The notes below the pieces were generated by a model. The model had not been told where the DNA came from. It searched no databases and worked only from the letters and a program-made list of their open reading frames with translations. A DNA stretch of 32,705 nucleotides from Lachnospiraceae bacterium UBA7188 (GTDB taxonomy: Bacteria; Bacillota; Clostridia; Lachnospirales; Lachnospiraceae), in assembly GCA_002490995.1 (NCBI GenBank), contig DKVC01000293.1, positions 1-32,705 of the forward strand, in the 5' to 3' direction. A program made the translations under genes and the position numbers. The stretch's first letter is position 1. The number at the start of each line of letters is the position of its first letter. Shown piece by piece: positions 17,063 through 25,950 of this stretch.

Positions 17063-17082
17063 TTTAATCTAAACAGATTAAA
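17063..17082 (+). promoter_or_regulatory. candidate operator (perfect palindrome at the start site)
   Basis: TTTAATCT (17063-17070) and AGATTAAA (17075-17082) are perfect inverted 8-mers around AAAC. It begins 10 nt after the -10 box, where a bound repressor would block initiation, so autoregulation by the downstream LacI-family protein is plausible. The centre lacks the CG step usual for LacI-family operators, so another regulator is possible. Confidence 0.5.
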
Positions 17083-17212
17083 GAATAGCGGGTTACAGAT
17101 TAATTCCATACTTTATACTCACGCTTAAAATGATTTGCCAATAAGGCAAAGGAACATGCATGTGGGCATATATGGAGAGGTAAATTATCGGTACAGCCGG
17201 GTCAGGAGGAGT

Positions 17213-18211
17213 ATGGCAAAGGTAAGGATGCAGGACATAGCGTGCCATGTGGGCGTGAGCGCGGTGACGGTGCACAATGCGCTTACGGGGCAGAAAGGCG
17301 TCAGCGATGCGGTCAGGGAGAAGATTGTGGATGCGGCAAGGGAAATGGGGTATTTTCAGGACCAGCGCAAAAGTACCTGCCTGAGGCATGTGGGAGTGCT
17401 GATCTCGGAGAAATGGCTGGCGGATTACACCACATTTTATTGGAAGCTGTATATGGAAATGGCGCTGGAGGCTCCGAACCGGAACTGCATGGTAACGGCG
17501 GAGATCTTAAAGCACGGGGCGGAGGCAGGGCTGAAGCTGCCCAGCTTTGTGGGGGAAAACGCCGTGGAAGGGCTGGTTGTAATGGGGGAAATCGGCAGGA
17601 AGTATATTGATTTCCTCAGAAGCAGCGTGAAGATTCCGATCATTTACCTTGATTTCTATTATAAGGAGATATCTGAGGATGCGGTGGTGACGGACGGCTT
17701 TTACGGCATGTACATGGTGACGGAATATCTCTACGAAAAGGGATTCCGCCGCATGGCCTATGTGGGCTCCATCCATGCCACCAGCAGTATCATGGACCGG
17801 TTCTGCGGATTTCAGAGAGTGCTGCTGGAACATGAGCTCACTCTGCCGGAGGAATGGCGCATGGAGGACAGGGACGAGACAGGTGAGATTATTCTGGTGC
17901 TGCCGGAGAAACTGCCGGAAGCCTTTGTCTGCAACTGCGACCTGGTGGCTATCAAGCTCATCGAAGTGCTGGAAAAGCAGGGCTATAAGGTGCCGGAGGA
18001 CGTGACGGTGGTGGGATTTGACAATTATCTGTATCCCGGGCTGCCGGACCGCAAAATTACAACTTATGAAGTGAACATGAAAGAACTGGCCCAGGTGGCT
18101 TTGAAAAAAGTTCTGAAGCGCATGGAGGATCCCGGTGCCATGAAACGGATGGATCTGGTGGCGGGGCATATTGTGGAAAAAGAGAGCGTCCGCCTGCCCG
18201 ACTCCAAATAA
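17213..18211 (+). CDS. LacI-family transcriptional regulator
   Basis: A 332-aa DNA-binding regulator with a sugar-binding effector domain. The N-terminal helix-turn-helix reads MAKVRMQDIACHVGVSAVTV, then HNALTGQKGVSDAVREKI, matching the LacI pattern (I-A-x-x-x-G-V-S-x-x-T-V). The periplasmic-binding-like domain follows from about residue 63, with DLVAIKLIEVLEKQGYKVPEDVTVVGFDN typical of its second lobe. I start it at 17213, right where the helix-turn-helix begins; AGGAGG (17204-17209) is close by at a short 3-nt spacing. An ATG at 17135 would add 26 residues with no known role. It lies between GH5 and the long SBP operon, so either could be a target. It ends with its own terminator. Confidence 0.88.
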   Translation: MAKVRMQDIACHVGVSAVTVHNALTGQKGVSDAVREKIVDAAREMGYFQDQRKSTCLRHVGVLISEKWLADYTTFYWKLYMEMALEAPNRNCMVTAEILKHGAEAGLKLPSFVGENAVEGLVVMGEIGRKYIDFLRSSVKIPIIYLDFYYKEISEDAVVTDGFYGMYMVTEYLYEKGFRRMAYVGSIHATSSIMDRFCGFQRVLLEHELTLPEEWRMEDRDETGEIILVLPEKLPEAFVCNCDLVAIKLIEVLEKQGYKVPEDVTVVGFDNYLYPGLPDRKITTYEVNMKELAQVALKKVLKRMEDPGAMKRMDLVAGHIVEKESVRLPDSK

Positions 18212-18242
18212 AAAACAATTGAAGAAAGACATTATGCCATTC

Positions 18243-18269
18243 AAAAGCCGCCGCATGGCGGCTTTTTTT
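18243..18269 (+). terminator. intrinsic terminator of the LacI-family gene
   Basis: AAGCCGCC, loop GCAT, GGCGGCTT, then a run of T (18263-18269). Stem and U-tract are both strong. Confidence 0.93.
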
Positions 18270-18532
18270 GTGTAATTATGACGTTATGTAAGATTTTCAG
18301 GGTGAAAAATGTCTGATTTTTAGGGTATCACAAAAATACTTTTTCCAGTATCATAAATATCAAACAAGAGTTAAACTTAAATCTAAAATTAATTGTTAAA
18401 TCAAATCCTCGTTTCATCTCGCTAAAAACAGCATAAAAAATGATTTGCATGGTAAAAGTAAACAAAAAAATGTTACTTCCGCCGGGCTATTTCATCCGAA
18501 TTTGTGCGAAGTGACAAAAATGCACTTTTCTA

Positions 18533-18561
18533 TTGACGAAATAATTAGTTAAGAATATAAT
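18533..18561 (+). promoter_or_regulatory. promoter of the second importer operon
   Basis: TTGACG (18533-18538) and TATAAT (18556-18561) are separated by 17 nt; only the last base of the -35 departs from consensus. It is the only good promoter before the 13-kb run of genes that follows. Confidence 0.8.
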
Positions 18562-18638
18562 TAAATTATAAACTAAAAATGATTAAAAAATTAATTTGCG
18601 CTGCACACCGTTGAAATTTGCAGTAACCAATAGCAAAA

Positions 18639-18828
18639 GACCGTCAGCCATATATGTTCACCGTGGACAGGTCAGTAAACTCTGGTGGCCTTGAGTAAAG
18701 ATTACATATTAAACGGGTTTTCAAACATACAGGATAACAAAGTCGCCGGTATACCGGTGGCTTTAAGGCCGTCAGTCGTACTTTTCCCTGAGCAGTTCAG
18801 TAAGGTTCGGCGGCCGGGAGTATAAATA
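18639..18828 (+). repeat. two imperfect ~60-nt direct repeats in the leader
   Basis: Copy 1 (18639-18700) and copy 2 (18767-18828) share the order CCGTCAG, then a variable part, TCAGTAA, GGYGGCC and GAGTA(T)AA, with a 2-nt gap. The hairpin at 18742-18761 lies between them. Repeated leader elements of this kind may be regulatory RNA or protein-binding sites; I cannot name a family. Confidence 0.5.
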
Positions 18829-18843
18829 AAGGAGGAGAGATGG

Positions 18844-21804
18844 ATGGAGAAATGGTTTCATAAGGGTCTGGCCGGTCTTTTTGCTGTCGGGATGCTTCTG
18901 GCGCTTGGCTGGCCGGGAGGGATTGGCGTCCTTACGGTTCAGGCCCGGACAGACCAGCCCCTGGAGGAGTACAAGGATGTGCTGAACTATACAGCCGAGT
19001 ACCAGGATTTCAGGGAGTATCAGGAACAGCATCAGGGAAGCGCTTATCCGGAGGATGTGTATGTGGTGGAAGGCGGTGACTATGCGCGCTTTGAGGGGAA
19101 GGAAGAACCTCAGGTTCTGACAGACTTTGAAGGCAGGGCAGGAAAGTCGCTTCTGACCCAGGACACGGGGATGGTGGAATACGATGTGGACATCCGCACT
19201 GAAGGGATGTACCAGGTGGCGCTGACCTATTACCCCATCGAGGGAAACGGTTCTTCTATCCAGAGGGCATTTTTTCTGGACGGGGAGCTGCCCTACAAGC
19301 AGCTGTCGGAAATCGAGTTTTCCAGGGTATGGGCGAATTCCATCAGCGAATGGGAGTCCGACAACCAGGGAAATGACTTGAAGCCCACGCAGGTGGAAGC
19401 GCCGGAATGGGTGGAGAGCCAGTTGTACGATGCGGAAGGCTATGTGGTGGAGCCCCTGAGTCTTTACCTGACAGCAGGGCAGCATACCATTACCGTAGTG
19501 TCCCAGAGAGAGCCCATGGTAATCGGAGCCATTACATTAAAGAACGAAAAGACACCGCTGGATTATCAGAGCCAATATGAACAGTGGAGCGGAAGCGGGG
19601 CGAAGGACACTTCGGGGCAGGTTGTGGAGATTCAGGCCGAATACGCACAGAAGAAGTCCTCCAGCATGCTGTATCCCACGCAGGACCAGTCTTCCCCGGC
19701 CATCTCTCCCTACAGTGCCAGGGCGCTGAAGAACAATACCATCGGCGGCAACAGTTGGAGCCATACGGGACAGTGGGTTGAATGGGAGTTCGACGTGGAG
19801 CGGGACGGCTTTTACCATATCGCCCTCCATGCCAAACAGAACTTTGTGAAAGGCATCTACGTATCCCGGAAAATTCTGCTGGACGGCCAGGTTCCTTTCA
19901 GCGAGATGAGCCATTACGGATTTACATACAATTCCGACTGGGAAATGATGAAGCTGTCGGATGAGGCGGGAGAACCGTACCGGTTTTACCTTACCGCCGG
20001 TCACCATACCCTGCGGATGCAGGCTGTACTGGGAGATTTTGCCCAGGTGGTCAGCGATGTACAGAATACGGTGATCAAGCTGAACTCGGTATACCGCAAC
20101 ATTATCCGTATCACCGGCGTATCTCCTGACGAGTACCGGGATTATCAGATTGAGAAGAGACTGCCCGGCCTGGGTGAGAGCCTTTCTGAGATTAAGGGAG
20201 ACCTGGATGCCATACTGGCCAGCCTGGATGCATTGAACGTAAGGGGCAGCGAGGAAAATGTCATCATCACCATGCGGGATCAGCTGGAAGACATCCTGGA
20301 GGATGTGGAAAAGGTGACCAAGATGGTAGGGGACTTCAAAACCAATGTGAGCGCCCTGGGAACCTGGATTACCAATGCCCAGTCCCAGCCCCTGCAGCTG
20401 GATGCGCTGTATATCCTGTCCCCGGATCAGGATACCCCGAAGGTGAACAATTCCTTCTTCAGCAAACTGGGACATGAATTTAAGAAGCTTTATTATTCCT
20501 TTATCGTGGATTACAACGCCATCGGCAATATTGCGGAAGAGGGCGGAGACAGCCCCACCATCACCGTCTGGGTGGGAAGCGGACGTGACCAGGCCAATGT
20601 AATCAAATCTCTGGTGGACGAAACCTTCACCCCGAAGCAGAACATCAATGTCAATGTCATGCTGGTGGATATGAACACCTTGCTGCAGGCTTCCCTGGCA
20701 GGACAGGGGCCTGATGTGGCGCTGCAGGTTGCCAATGCCGGCGGCTCCGTGGCCACTTCCGCAACAGGAACCACAGGCTCGTCCAATGACCTTCCGGTGA
20801 ACTACGGACTGAGAAGCGCGGCGGTAGACCTGACCACTTTCCCGGACTGGGAGCAGATAGCGGCACGTTTCCGCGACAGCGCCCTTTCCCAGTACATGTT
20901 TGAGGGCTCTCTGTACGCCCTGCCCGAGACCCAGAATTTCCAGATGATGTTCTATCGGAAGGACATTTTAAACGAACTGGGCGTGGAAGTTCCCAAGACA
21001 TGGGACGACATGAAAGTAGTAATCTCGGAGCTGAGCAAGAACCAGATGAGCGTGGGAATGCTGCCTTCCGAGCTGACATTCACCAGCCTGCTCTACCAGT
21101 ACGGCGGCGAACTGTACAATGAGGACGGCACGGCTTCCGCCCTGAATTCGGAAGAGGCGATTAACGCTTTCAAGGCATATTGTGAATTTTATACCGACTA
21201 TAAACTGGACAGGGCCACCAGTGTGGAACAGAGGTTCCGTACCGGGGAATCCCCCATTATCATAGCGGATTACACAACCTACAATGTATTGGAGGTATCG
21301 GCGCCCGACATCAAGGGACTCTGGGGATTCACTACACTGCCCGGCGTGGCGGACGGGAACGGAAACGTGAACAATGTCTCCGCCAGCACCGGCCTTGCAT
21401 GCATGATGATGAACGGCTCAGTGGATAAGGCCGCTTCCTGGGAATTCATGAAGTGGTGGCTGTCCGAGGAGACCCAGACCGCTTACGGAAAAGAAATGGA
21501 AGGCCTGATGGGTGAGGCGGCCAGGTATCCTACCGCCAATGTGGAGGCTTTCGCAAATCTGCCCTGGCCTTCCGACGATTATGAAGCCCTGGAAGAACAG
21601 CTTTCAAATGTAAAGGGTTTCCGCCAGGTGCCCGGCAGCTATTTCACATGGCGTAACGTGAACAATGCCTTCTACGCGGTGGTTGTGGCCGATGCGGACA
21701 AGAAGATGCAGCCCAGGGAGGCCATGTACGAGTACATCGAATATATCAATGCGGAAATTACCGGCAAGCGGCAGGAATTTGGCATGACTACAGCAGAGGA
21801 CTAA
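18844..21804 (+). CDS. solute-binding protein fused to two carbohydrate-binding-like modules
   Basis: A 986-aa exported protein, about twice the usual SBP length. A Sec signal peptide (about residues 1-35, likely cleaved near VQA-RT) lacks a lipobox Cys. Two related beta-sandwich modules follow. One runs from about residue 75 to 230 with FFLDGELPYKQ and LYLTAGQHTITV; the other from about 260 to 410 with ILLDGQVPFSE and FYLTAGHHTLRM. The shared pattern resembles CBM6/CBM35-like folds. A helical, probably coiled-coil stretch spans about 430-520. From about residue 573 (TITVWVGSGRDQANVI) runs a type-1 SBP domain including AGQGPDVALQVAN. Its role is probably capture of a long glycan for the two permeases just downstream. 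How it stays at the cell surface is unclear. Confidence 0.82.
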   Translation: MEKWFHKGLAGLFAVGMLLALGWPGGIGVLTVQARTDQPLEEYKDVLNYTAEYQDFREYQEQHQGSAYPEDVYVVEGGDYARFEGKEEPQVLTDFEGRAGKSLLTQDTGMVEYDVDIRTEGMYQVALTYYPIEGNGSSIQRAFFLDGELPYKQLSEIEFSRVWANSISEWESDNQGNDLKPTQVEAPEWVESQLYDAEGYVVEPLSLYLTAGQHTITVVSQREPMVIGAITLKNEKTPLDYQSQYEQWSGSGAKDTSGQVVEIQAEYAQKKSSSMLYPTQDQSSPAISPYSARALKNNTIGGNSWSHTGQWVEWEFDVERDGFYHIALHAKQNFVKGIYVSRKILLDGQVPFSEMSHYGFTYNSDWEMMKLSDEAGEPYRFYLTAGHHTLRMQAVLGDFAQVVSDVQNTVIKLNSVYRNIIRITGVSPDEYRDYQIEKRLPGLGESLSEIKGDLDAILASLDALNVRGSEENVIITMRDQLEDILEDVEKVTKMVGDFKTNVSALGTWITNAQSQPLQLDALYILSPDQDTPKVNNSFFSKLGHEFKKLYYSFIVDYNAIGNIAEEGGDSPTITVWVGSGRDQANVIKSLVDETFTPKQNINVNVMLVDMNTLLQASLAGQGPDVALQVANAGGSVATSATGTTGSSNDLPVNYGLRSAAVDLTTFPDWEQIAARFRDSALSQYMFEGSLYALPETQNFQMMFYRKDILNELGVEVPKTWDDMKVVISELSKNQMSVGMLPSELTFTSLLYQYGGELYNEDGTASALNSEEAINAFKAYCEFYTDYKLDRATSVEQRFRTGESPIIIADYTTYNVLEVSAPDIKGLWGFTTLPGVADGNGNVNNVSASTGLACMMMNGSVDKAASWEFMKWWLSEETQTAYGKEMEGLMGEAARYPTANVEAFANLPWPSDDYEALEEQLSNVKGFRQVPGSYFTWRNVNNAFYAVVVADADKKMQPREAMYEYIEYINAEITGKRQEFGMTTAED

Positions 21805-21845
21805 GACAGTAAGCGTCTGCGCAGCAGCTAAAACAGCAAAGTCGC

Positions 21846-21862
21846 GAAGGCACTTTGCCTTC
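21846..21862 (+). repeat. intercistronic hairpin after the SBP gene
   Basis: GAAGGCA (21846-21852), loop CTT, TGCCTTC (21856-21862), inside a 95-nt gap that also has GTCGCG/CGCGCAGCGAC repeats. It has no U-tract. Such hairpins often stabilise the upstream SBP mRNA segment or reduce downstream expression. Confidence 0.5.
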
Positions 21863-21899
21863 AGATCCGTCGCGCAGCGACTAAATTTAGGAGATTAGT

Positions 21900-22814
21900 A
21901 TGGAGAGAAAGACAAAATGGCAGTATTTAAAGCAGGACATCAAGGACAGTCGCATGAGTTATGTGATGCTGGCGCCTTATTTCATCCTGTTCTTCATCTT
22001 CACCGTATTGCCCGTGGCAGCTTCCGTGGTCATCAGCTTTACCGACTTCAACATGCTGGAAGCGCCGAATTTCGTAGGGTGGAAGAATTACATTAAGCTG
22101 ATACTGGACGACGATGTGTTCAAGAAGGCTTTGAAGAATACCCTTGTGTTTGCAGTGATTACCGGGCCTTTAAGCTACATCATGTGCTTCCTTTTCGCCT
22201 GGGTTATCAATGAGTTCAAGGGAAAGCTAAGGGCATTCCTGACACTGATTTTCTACGCGCCCTCCATTGCGGGAAACGCGTTTATGGTATGGTCTATCAT
22301 TATTTCCGGCGACCGTTACGGTTACTTAAACGGTATTTTGATGAAATGGGGCTTTATCTACGAGCCCATCCAGTGGATGCAGACAGAGAAATATGTATTG
22401 CCCATGCTGATTGTAGTGCAGTTGTGGCTGAGCCTTGGCACCGGCTTCCTGACCTTCATCGCAGGCCTCCAGACCGTGGATAAGAGCCTGTTTGAGGCCG
22501 GAGCCATGGACGGTATCAAGAACCGCTGGCAGGAACTGTGGTATATCACCCTGCCTTCCATGAAACCCCAGCTGATGTTCGGTGCCGTGATGCAGATTAC
22601 CCAGTCCTTTGCGGTGGCTGATATCTCCATCAACCTGGCCGGCAATCCCAGCGTGAACTACTCCGGCGCCACCATTGTGACCCATCTGATGGACTACGGC
22701 AGCGGCACCCGTTATGAGATGGGATATGCCTGCGCCATCGCCACCATCCTGTTTGCCCTGATGGTGGGAACCAACCAGATCATCCAGAAGGTTCTGAGAA
22801 GGGTAGGTGAATAA
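21900..22814 (+). CDS. ABC sugar transporter permease (MalF/UgpA type)
   Basis: A 304-aa CUT1 importer permease. About six membrane segments begin with VMLAPYFILFFIFTVLPVAA; FVGWKNYIKLI is a common early phrase in this family. The EAA loop is EAGAMDGIKNRWQELWYITL, with its Glu at residue 199. It follows the large SBP and sits 1 nt before its partner permease, so translation is probably coupled. A TTTAGGAGA site precedes the ATG. Confidence 0.9.
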   Translation: MERKTKWQYLKQDIKDSRMSYVMLAPYFILFFIFTVLPVAASVVISFTDFNMLEAPNFVGWKNYIKLILDDDVFKKALKNTLVFAVITGPLSYIMCFLFAWVINEFKGKLRAFLTLIFYAPSIAGNAFMVWSIIISGDRYGYLNGILMKWGFIYEPIQWMQTEKYVLPMLIVVQLWLSLGTGFLTFIAGLQTVDKSLFEAGAMDGIKNRWQELWYITLPSMKPQLMFGAVMQITQSFAVADISINLAGNPSVNYSGATIVTHLMDYGSGTRYEMGYACAIATILFALMVGTNQIIQKVLRRVGE

Positions 22815-22815
22815 G

Positions 22816-23754
22816 ATGAGTGCGAAGACGAAGACAAAAGAGCAGCAGGGAAAGACCTATACCGTTGCCTTGAAAAAGAATAACAGACGTTTTTTCTTCT
22901 TTAAAAAGAAGGAAAAGCAGCTGAACCGTTCCATGGCGGGCAATACCATCATGTTTGTCATTATGGCAATCTGCGGTGTGTTTATGGCGCTTCCGCTGGT
23001 GATGATACTGAACAATGCGTTCAAGCCGTTGGATGAGCTGTTCCGGTTTCCGCCCCAGATATTCGTGAGAAACCCTTCCTTCGATAACTTCGGGGATTTA
23101 TACGTGCTGATGTCCACCTCCTGGGTGCCCTTTACCCGGTATCTGCTGAACACGCTGATCATCACAGGATTCGGCACGGTGGGGCATGTGCTCTGCGCGT
23201 CCCTGGCGGCTTATCCCCTGGCGAAGCACAAATTCCCGGGCAAGAAGATCCTGTTCCAGATGGTGGTGCTGTCGCTGATGTTTTCCTACAGCGTTACCTC
23301 CATCCCCAACTATATGATCATCTCCTGGCTGGGCATCAACAATACTTATCTGGCAGTGATATTGCCTGCTTTTGCATACGGCCTGGGATTGTATCTGATG
23401 AAACAGTTCATGGAGCAGCTGCCGGATTCCCTGATTGAGTCCGCCAGGCTGGACGGGGCAGGGGAGTTCCGTATTTTCTTCCAGATTGTAATGCCCAATG
23501 TGAAGCCGGCCTGGCTGACACTGGCAATCTTCCAGTTCCAGTCCATGTGGGCCAACACGGGAAGCGGCTTCCTTCGGAGCGAGCAGCTGAAGCCCCTGCA
23601 GTATTCCCTGTATCAGATCGTGGGCGGCGGCCCGGCCAGACAGGGAGCGGGCGCGGTGGTGCAGCTGATTATTGCCGCGATACCGATTACCTTCTTCATA
23701 ATCTGCCAGAGCAACATCATTGAGACAATGACAACCTCCGGCATGAAAGACTAA
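22816..23754 (+). CDS. ABC sugar transporter permease (MalG/UgpE type)
   Basis: The 312-aa second permease of the pair. It has an unusually long basic N-terminal tail (NNRRFFFFKKKEKQLNRS) before the first membrane segment. The EAA loop is ESARLDGAGEFRIFFQIVMP, with its Glu at residue 208. I start it at the ATG 22816, just after the previous stop codon at 22812-22814; a GTG at 22807 would add three residues and overlap. The C-terminus ends NIIETMTTSGMKD, as is common for MalG-like proteins. Confidence 0.9.
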   Translation: MSAKTKTKEQQGKTYTVALKKNNRRFFFFKKKEKQLNRSMAGNTIMFVIMAICGVFMALPLVMILNNAFKPLDELFRFPPQIFVRNPSFDNFGDLYVLMSTSWVPFTRYLLNTLIITGFGTVGHVLCASLAAYPLAKHKFPGKKILFQMVVLSLMFSYSVTSIPNYMIISWLGINNTYLAVILPAFAYGLGLYLMKQFMEQLPDSLIESARLDGAGEFRIFFQIVMPNVKPAWLTLAIFQFQSMWANTGSGFLRSEQLKPLQYSLYQIVGGGPARQGAGAVVQLIIAAIPITFFIICQSNIIETMTTSGMKD

Positions 23755-23771
23755 AGGAAAGGGGGAAGCAG

Positions 23772-25337
23772 ATGAAAAGAATTTGGAAGGACCTGTTTTG
23801 CGGGAAAGCCTCCGGAAGGCTGGCAGAAGCAGGCAGTGTGAAAAAGGACTGCGCAGTACGGCAGGCGGCGGGCACTCTGGCAAAAGCCGCGGCTTTGCTG
23901 GCGGGTACGGCCGTGATGATGTGGGATCTGGGGGGCATCATCGTCCAGGCAGGACAGAGCGTTCCCTATACCACATACAATTATGATTACTATGAAGACA
24001 TCAAATATACCCCGGCGGCCTATGTGCCGGACGGCATTGTCACGGGGGCCCAGATCGGCTGCGGAAACCTGGCAGGGCCTCAGGATCTGAATACGGATGA
24101 GAACGGCGATGTCTATATCGCGGACACCAACAACAACCGCATTGTTGTCACCGACAGGGATTTCAACCTGATCAAGGTGATAGAGGAGTTCGACAACCAG
24201 GGGAAGAAAGAAACCTTTGCGGCGCCCAACGGCGTATATGTATCTTCCAACGGGAACCTGTATATAGCAGACACAAACAATATGCGTGTGGTGGAACTGG
24301 ACGGGGAGGGAGAGCTGGTACAGATCATTGCGAATCCCAAATCCGATGTACTGGAAGAGGGGTATGTGTTCCGCCCCATGAAAGTGGCAGTGGACTACGC
24401 AGACCGTGTTTACGTAATCGCCCAGAACCAGTTTGAAGGAATCATGGCATTTAACGAGGTGGGAGACTTCCTGGGATTTACCGGAACCATCAACGTGCAG
24501 ATTACGCCCTGGGAAATCTTCTGGAGGAGATTTTCCACAAAGGAACAGAGGGCAAGGCAGCAGTTGTTTATCCCCACGGAATTCACGGGCATGGAAATCG
24601 ACAAGGACGGATTCGTCTATGCCACCAACGTGGACGGGGAAGGCGAGCAGTCCGTCAGGAGGCTGAACCCCAGCGGCGAGGACGTCATCCAGAAGAAGGA
24701 GGGAGGGCTCTCCGGGGATCTGGACTGGAGGCTTGCAGGCACGTATTCCGGCCCGTCGAGAATCGTGGACGTGGCGGTGAGGAATCAGGGAATCTACTCC
24801 ATACTGGACTCTGTCCGGGGCAGGATCTTTACCTATGACCATGAAGGCAATCTGCTCTATATCTTCGGCGGACTGGGAAGCCAGGAGGGAACCTTTACCG
24901 GCCCGGTTGCCATCGATACCATCGGGGAGGAGATTCTGGTGTTGGATGCTACCAGGAACCTGATCAACCGTTTCAAAGCCACCCAGTACGGAAGCCTGAT
25001 CAACCAGGCGGTGGGCCTGCGCTATGACGGCGACGAGGTTCAGGCGGTGGAGTGCTGGAGAGAGGTGCTGAAGCTGGATTCCAATTTCGAGCTGGTCTAC
25101 GTAGGTATCGGCAAGAGCTATCTGGCGGCGGGCCAGAATAAGGAAGCCATGGAGTGCTTCCGCATCGGCAACAGCAAGCAGTACTATTCCATCGCTTACA
25201 AGCGCTACCGGAATGAAATCCTGAAAGAGAACATGGGCACGATCCTGACATCCGTTATCGTTCTGGTTATTTTGTGGGCTGTCTGGAGCAAGTTAGGGAA
25301 AAAGCTGTGGAAGAAGAGGAGGGTGAGCCATGTTTAA
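23772..25337 (+). CDS. NHL-propeller/TPR protein anchored by a C-terminal membrane segment
   Basis: A 521-aa exported membrane protein. A hydrophobic stretch at about residues 35-60 probably acts as a signal sequence ending near VQAGQS. About six NHL-type beta-propeller blades follow, for example GPQDLNTDENGDVYIADTNN and APNGVYVSSNGNLYIADTNN, each with the D/N-G-x-(V/L)-Y-(I/V)-A-D pattern. A TPR-like helical pair lies at about 410-470 (EVQAVECWREVLKLDSNFE, then GIGKSYLAAGQNKEAMECF). A single membrane segment (about 489-506) and a basic tail end the protein, so propeller and TPR should face outside. NHL propellers bind ligands or proteins, so a docking or scaffold role at the importer is inferred. 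The gene overlaps the next by 8 nt. Confidence 0.78.
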   Translation: MKRIWKDLFCGKASGRLAEAGSVKKDCAVRQAAGTLAKAAALLAGTAVMMWDLGGIIVQAGQSVPYTTYNYDYYEDIKYTPAAYVPDGIVTGAQIGCGNLAGPQDLNTDENGDVYIADTNNNRIVVTDRDFNLIKVIEEFDNQGKKETFAAPNGVYVSSNGNLYIADTNNMRVVELDGEGELVQIIANPKSDVLEEGYVFRPMKVAVDYADRVYVIAQNQFEGIMAFNEVGDFLGFTGTINVQITPWEIFWRRFSTKEQRARQQLFIPTEFTGMEIDKDGFVYATNVDGEGEQSVRRLNPSGEDVIQKKEGGLSGDLDWRLAGTYSGPSRIVDVAVRNQGIYSILDSVRGRIFTYDHEGNLLYIFGGLGSQEGTFTGPVAIDTIGEEILVLDATRNLINRFKATQYGSLINQAVGLRYDGDEVQAVECWREVLKLDSNFELVYVGIGKSYLAAGQNKEAMECFRIGNSKQYYSIAYKRYRNEILKENMGTILTSVIVLVILWAVWSKLGKKLWKKRRVSHV

Positions 25338-25950
25338 GGAGAAACTGAAATACGCATTTTACACCATCGGGCATCCTGCGGACGGTTTCTATGAAATCCG
25401 GCACCGGGGGCAGGGAAGCGTACCGCTGGCACTCCTGTTCGTCTTTCTCTTCGGGCTGTGCTTTTCCGCAAACAGGCAGTATGCAGGTTTCGTGGTGAAT
25501 TTCGTCAATCCTATGGAAATTAACAGTTTTGCTGAAATGCTGGCTGTGTTTGTACTGTTTTTCCTCTTCTGTGTGGGCAACTGGTCTATCACCTGCCTGA
25601 TGAACGGGGAGGGAAGGCTGAAGGATATCGTGACGGTATGCGGATATTCCATGCTTCCCATGATACTGACCTTTGTGCCGGCCATCATCCTGTCCCGTTT
25701 TGTGGTGGCGGACGAGGAAGCGTTTTATTACATCCTGATGGGATTCGGTATCGCATGGTTCCTGCTGCTGGTTTTGTCCGGTGTCATGACAGTGCACAAT
25801 TATACGCTGGGCAAGACGCTGCTGACGATTATTTTTACCTTTGTGGCGATGCTGATCATTGTCTTCATTGCAATGCTGCTGTACAGCCTGCTGAGCCAGG
25901 TGATTTCCTTCTTTGTCAGCATCTATAATGAATTGATGCTACGTGCATAG
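25330..25950 (+). CDS. YIP1-like multi-pass membrane protein
   Basis: A 206-aa integral membrane protein with five predicted hydrophobic segments (about residues 31-46, 66-83, 105-124, 131-152, 164-186). The stretch NGEGRLKDIVTVCGYSMLP between segments 2 and 3 fits the YIP1-family pattern (G-x-G-x-x-K-D, then Y-x-x-x-P). The N-terminal motif HPADGFYEIRHRGQGS is also seen in bacterial YIP1-like proteins. Their function in bacteria is not established. It starts inside the end of the NHL gene with an AAGAGGAGGGTG site, so the two are translationally coupled and probably form a pair. A hairpin array follows directly after the stop codon. Confidence 0.72.
   Translation: MFKEKLKYAFYTIGHPADGFYEIRHRGQGSVPLALLFVFLFGLCFSANRQYAGFVVNFVNPMEINSFAEMLAVFVLFFLFCVGNWSITCLMNGEGRLKDIVTVCGYSMLPMILTFVPAIILSRFVVADEEAFYYILMGFGIAWFLLLVLSGVMTVHNYTLGKTLLTIIFTFVAMLIIVFIAMLLYSLLSQVISFFVSIYNELMLRA

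Larger units (their letters stand above)
18270..18843 (+). promoter_or_regulatory. upstream region and long leader of the second importer operon
   Basis: This 574-nt stretch has no gene. The first ~260 nt are AT-rich. A near-consensus promoter lies at 18533-18561, with AAAATGCACTT just upstream at 18517-18527; its complement AAGTGCATTTT resembles the AAGTGCA motif before the GH5 gene. Transcription would start near 18568, giving a leader of about 275 nt. The leader holds two copies of a ~60-nt imperfect repeat and a hairpin at 18742-18761 (GTCGCCGG, loop TATA, CCGGTGGC). I do not recognise a known riboswitch. GGAGGAGA (18831-18838) precedes the start codon. Confidence 0.5.

Noticed and set aside
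18742..18761. Leader hairpin as an intrinsic terminator
   Set aside because: Stem has two G-U pairs and only TTT follows; it lies inside the leader of a highly organised operon, so strong termination is not supported.
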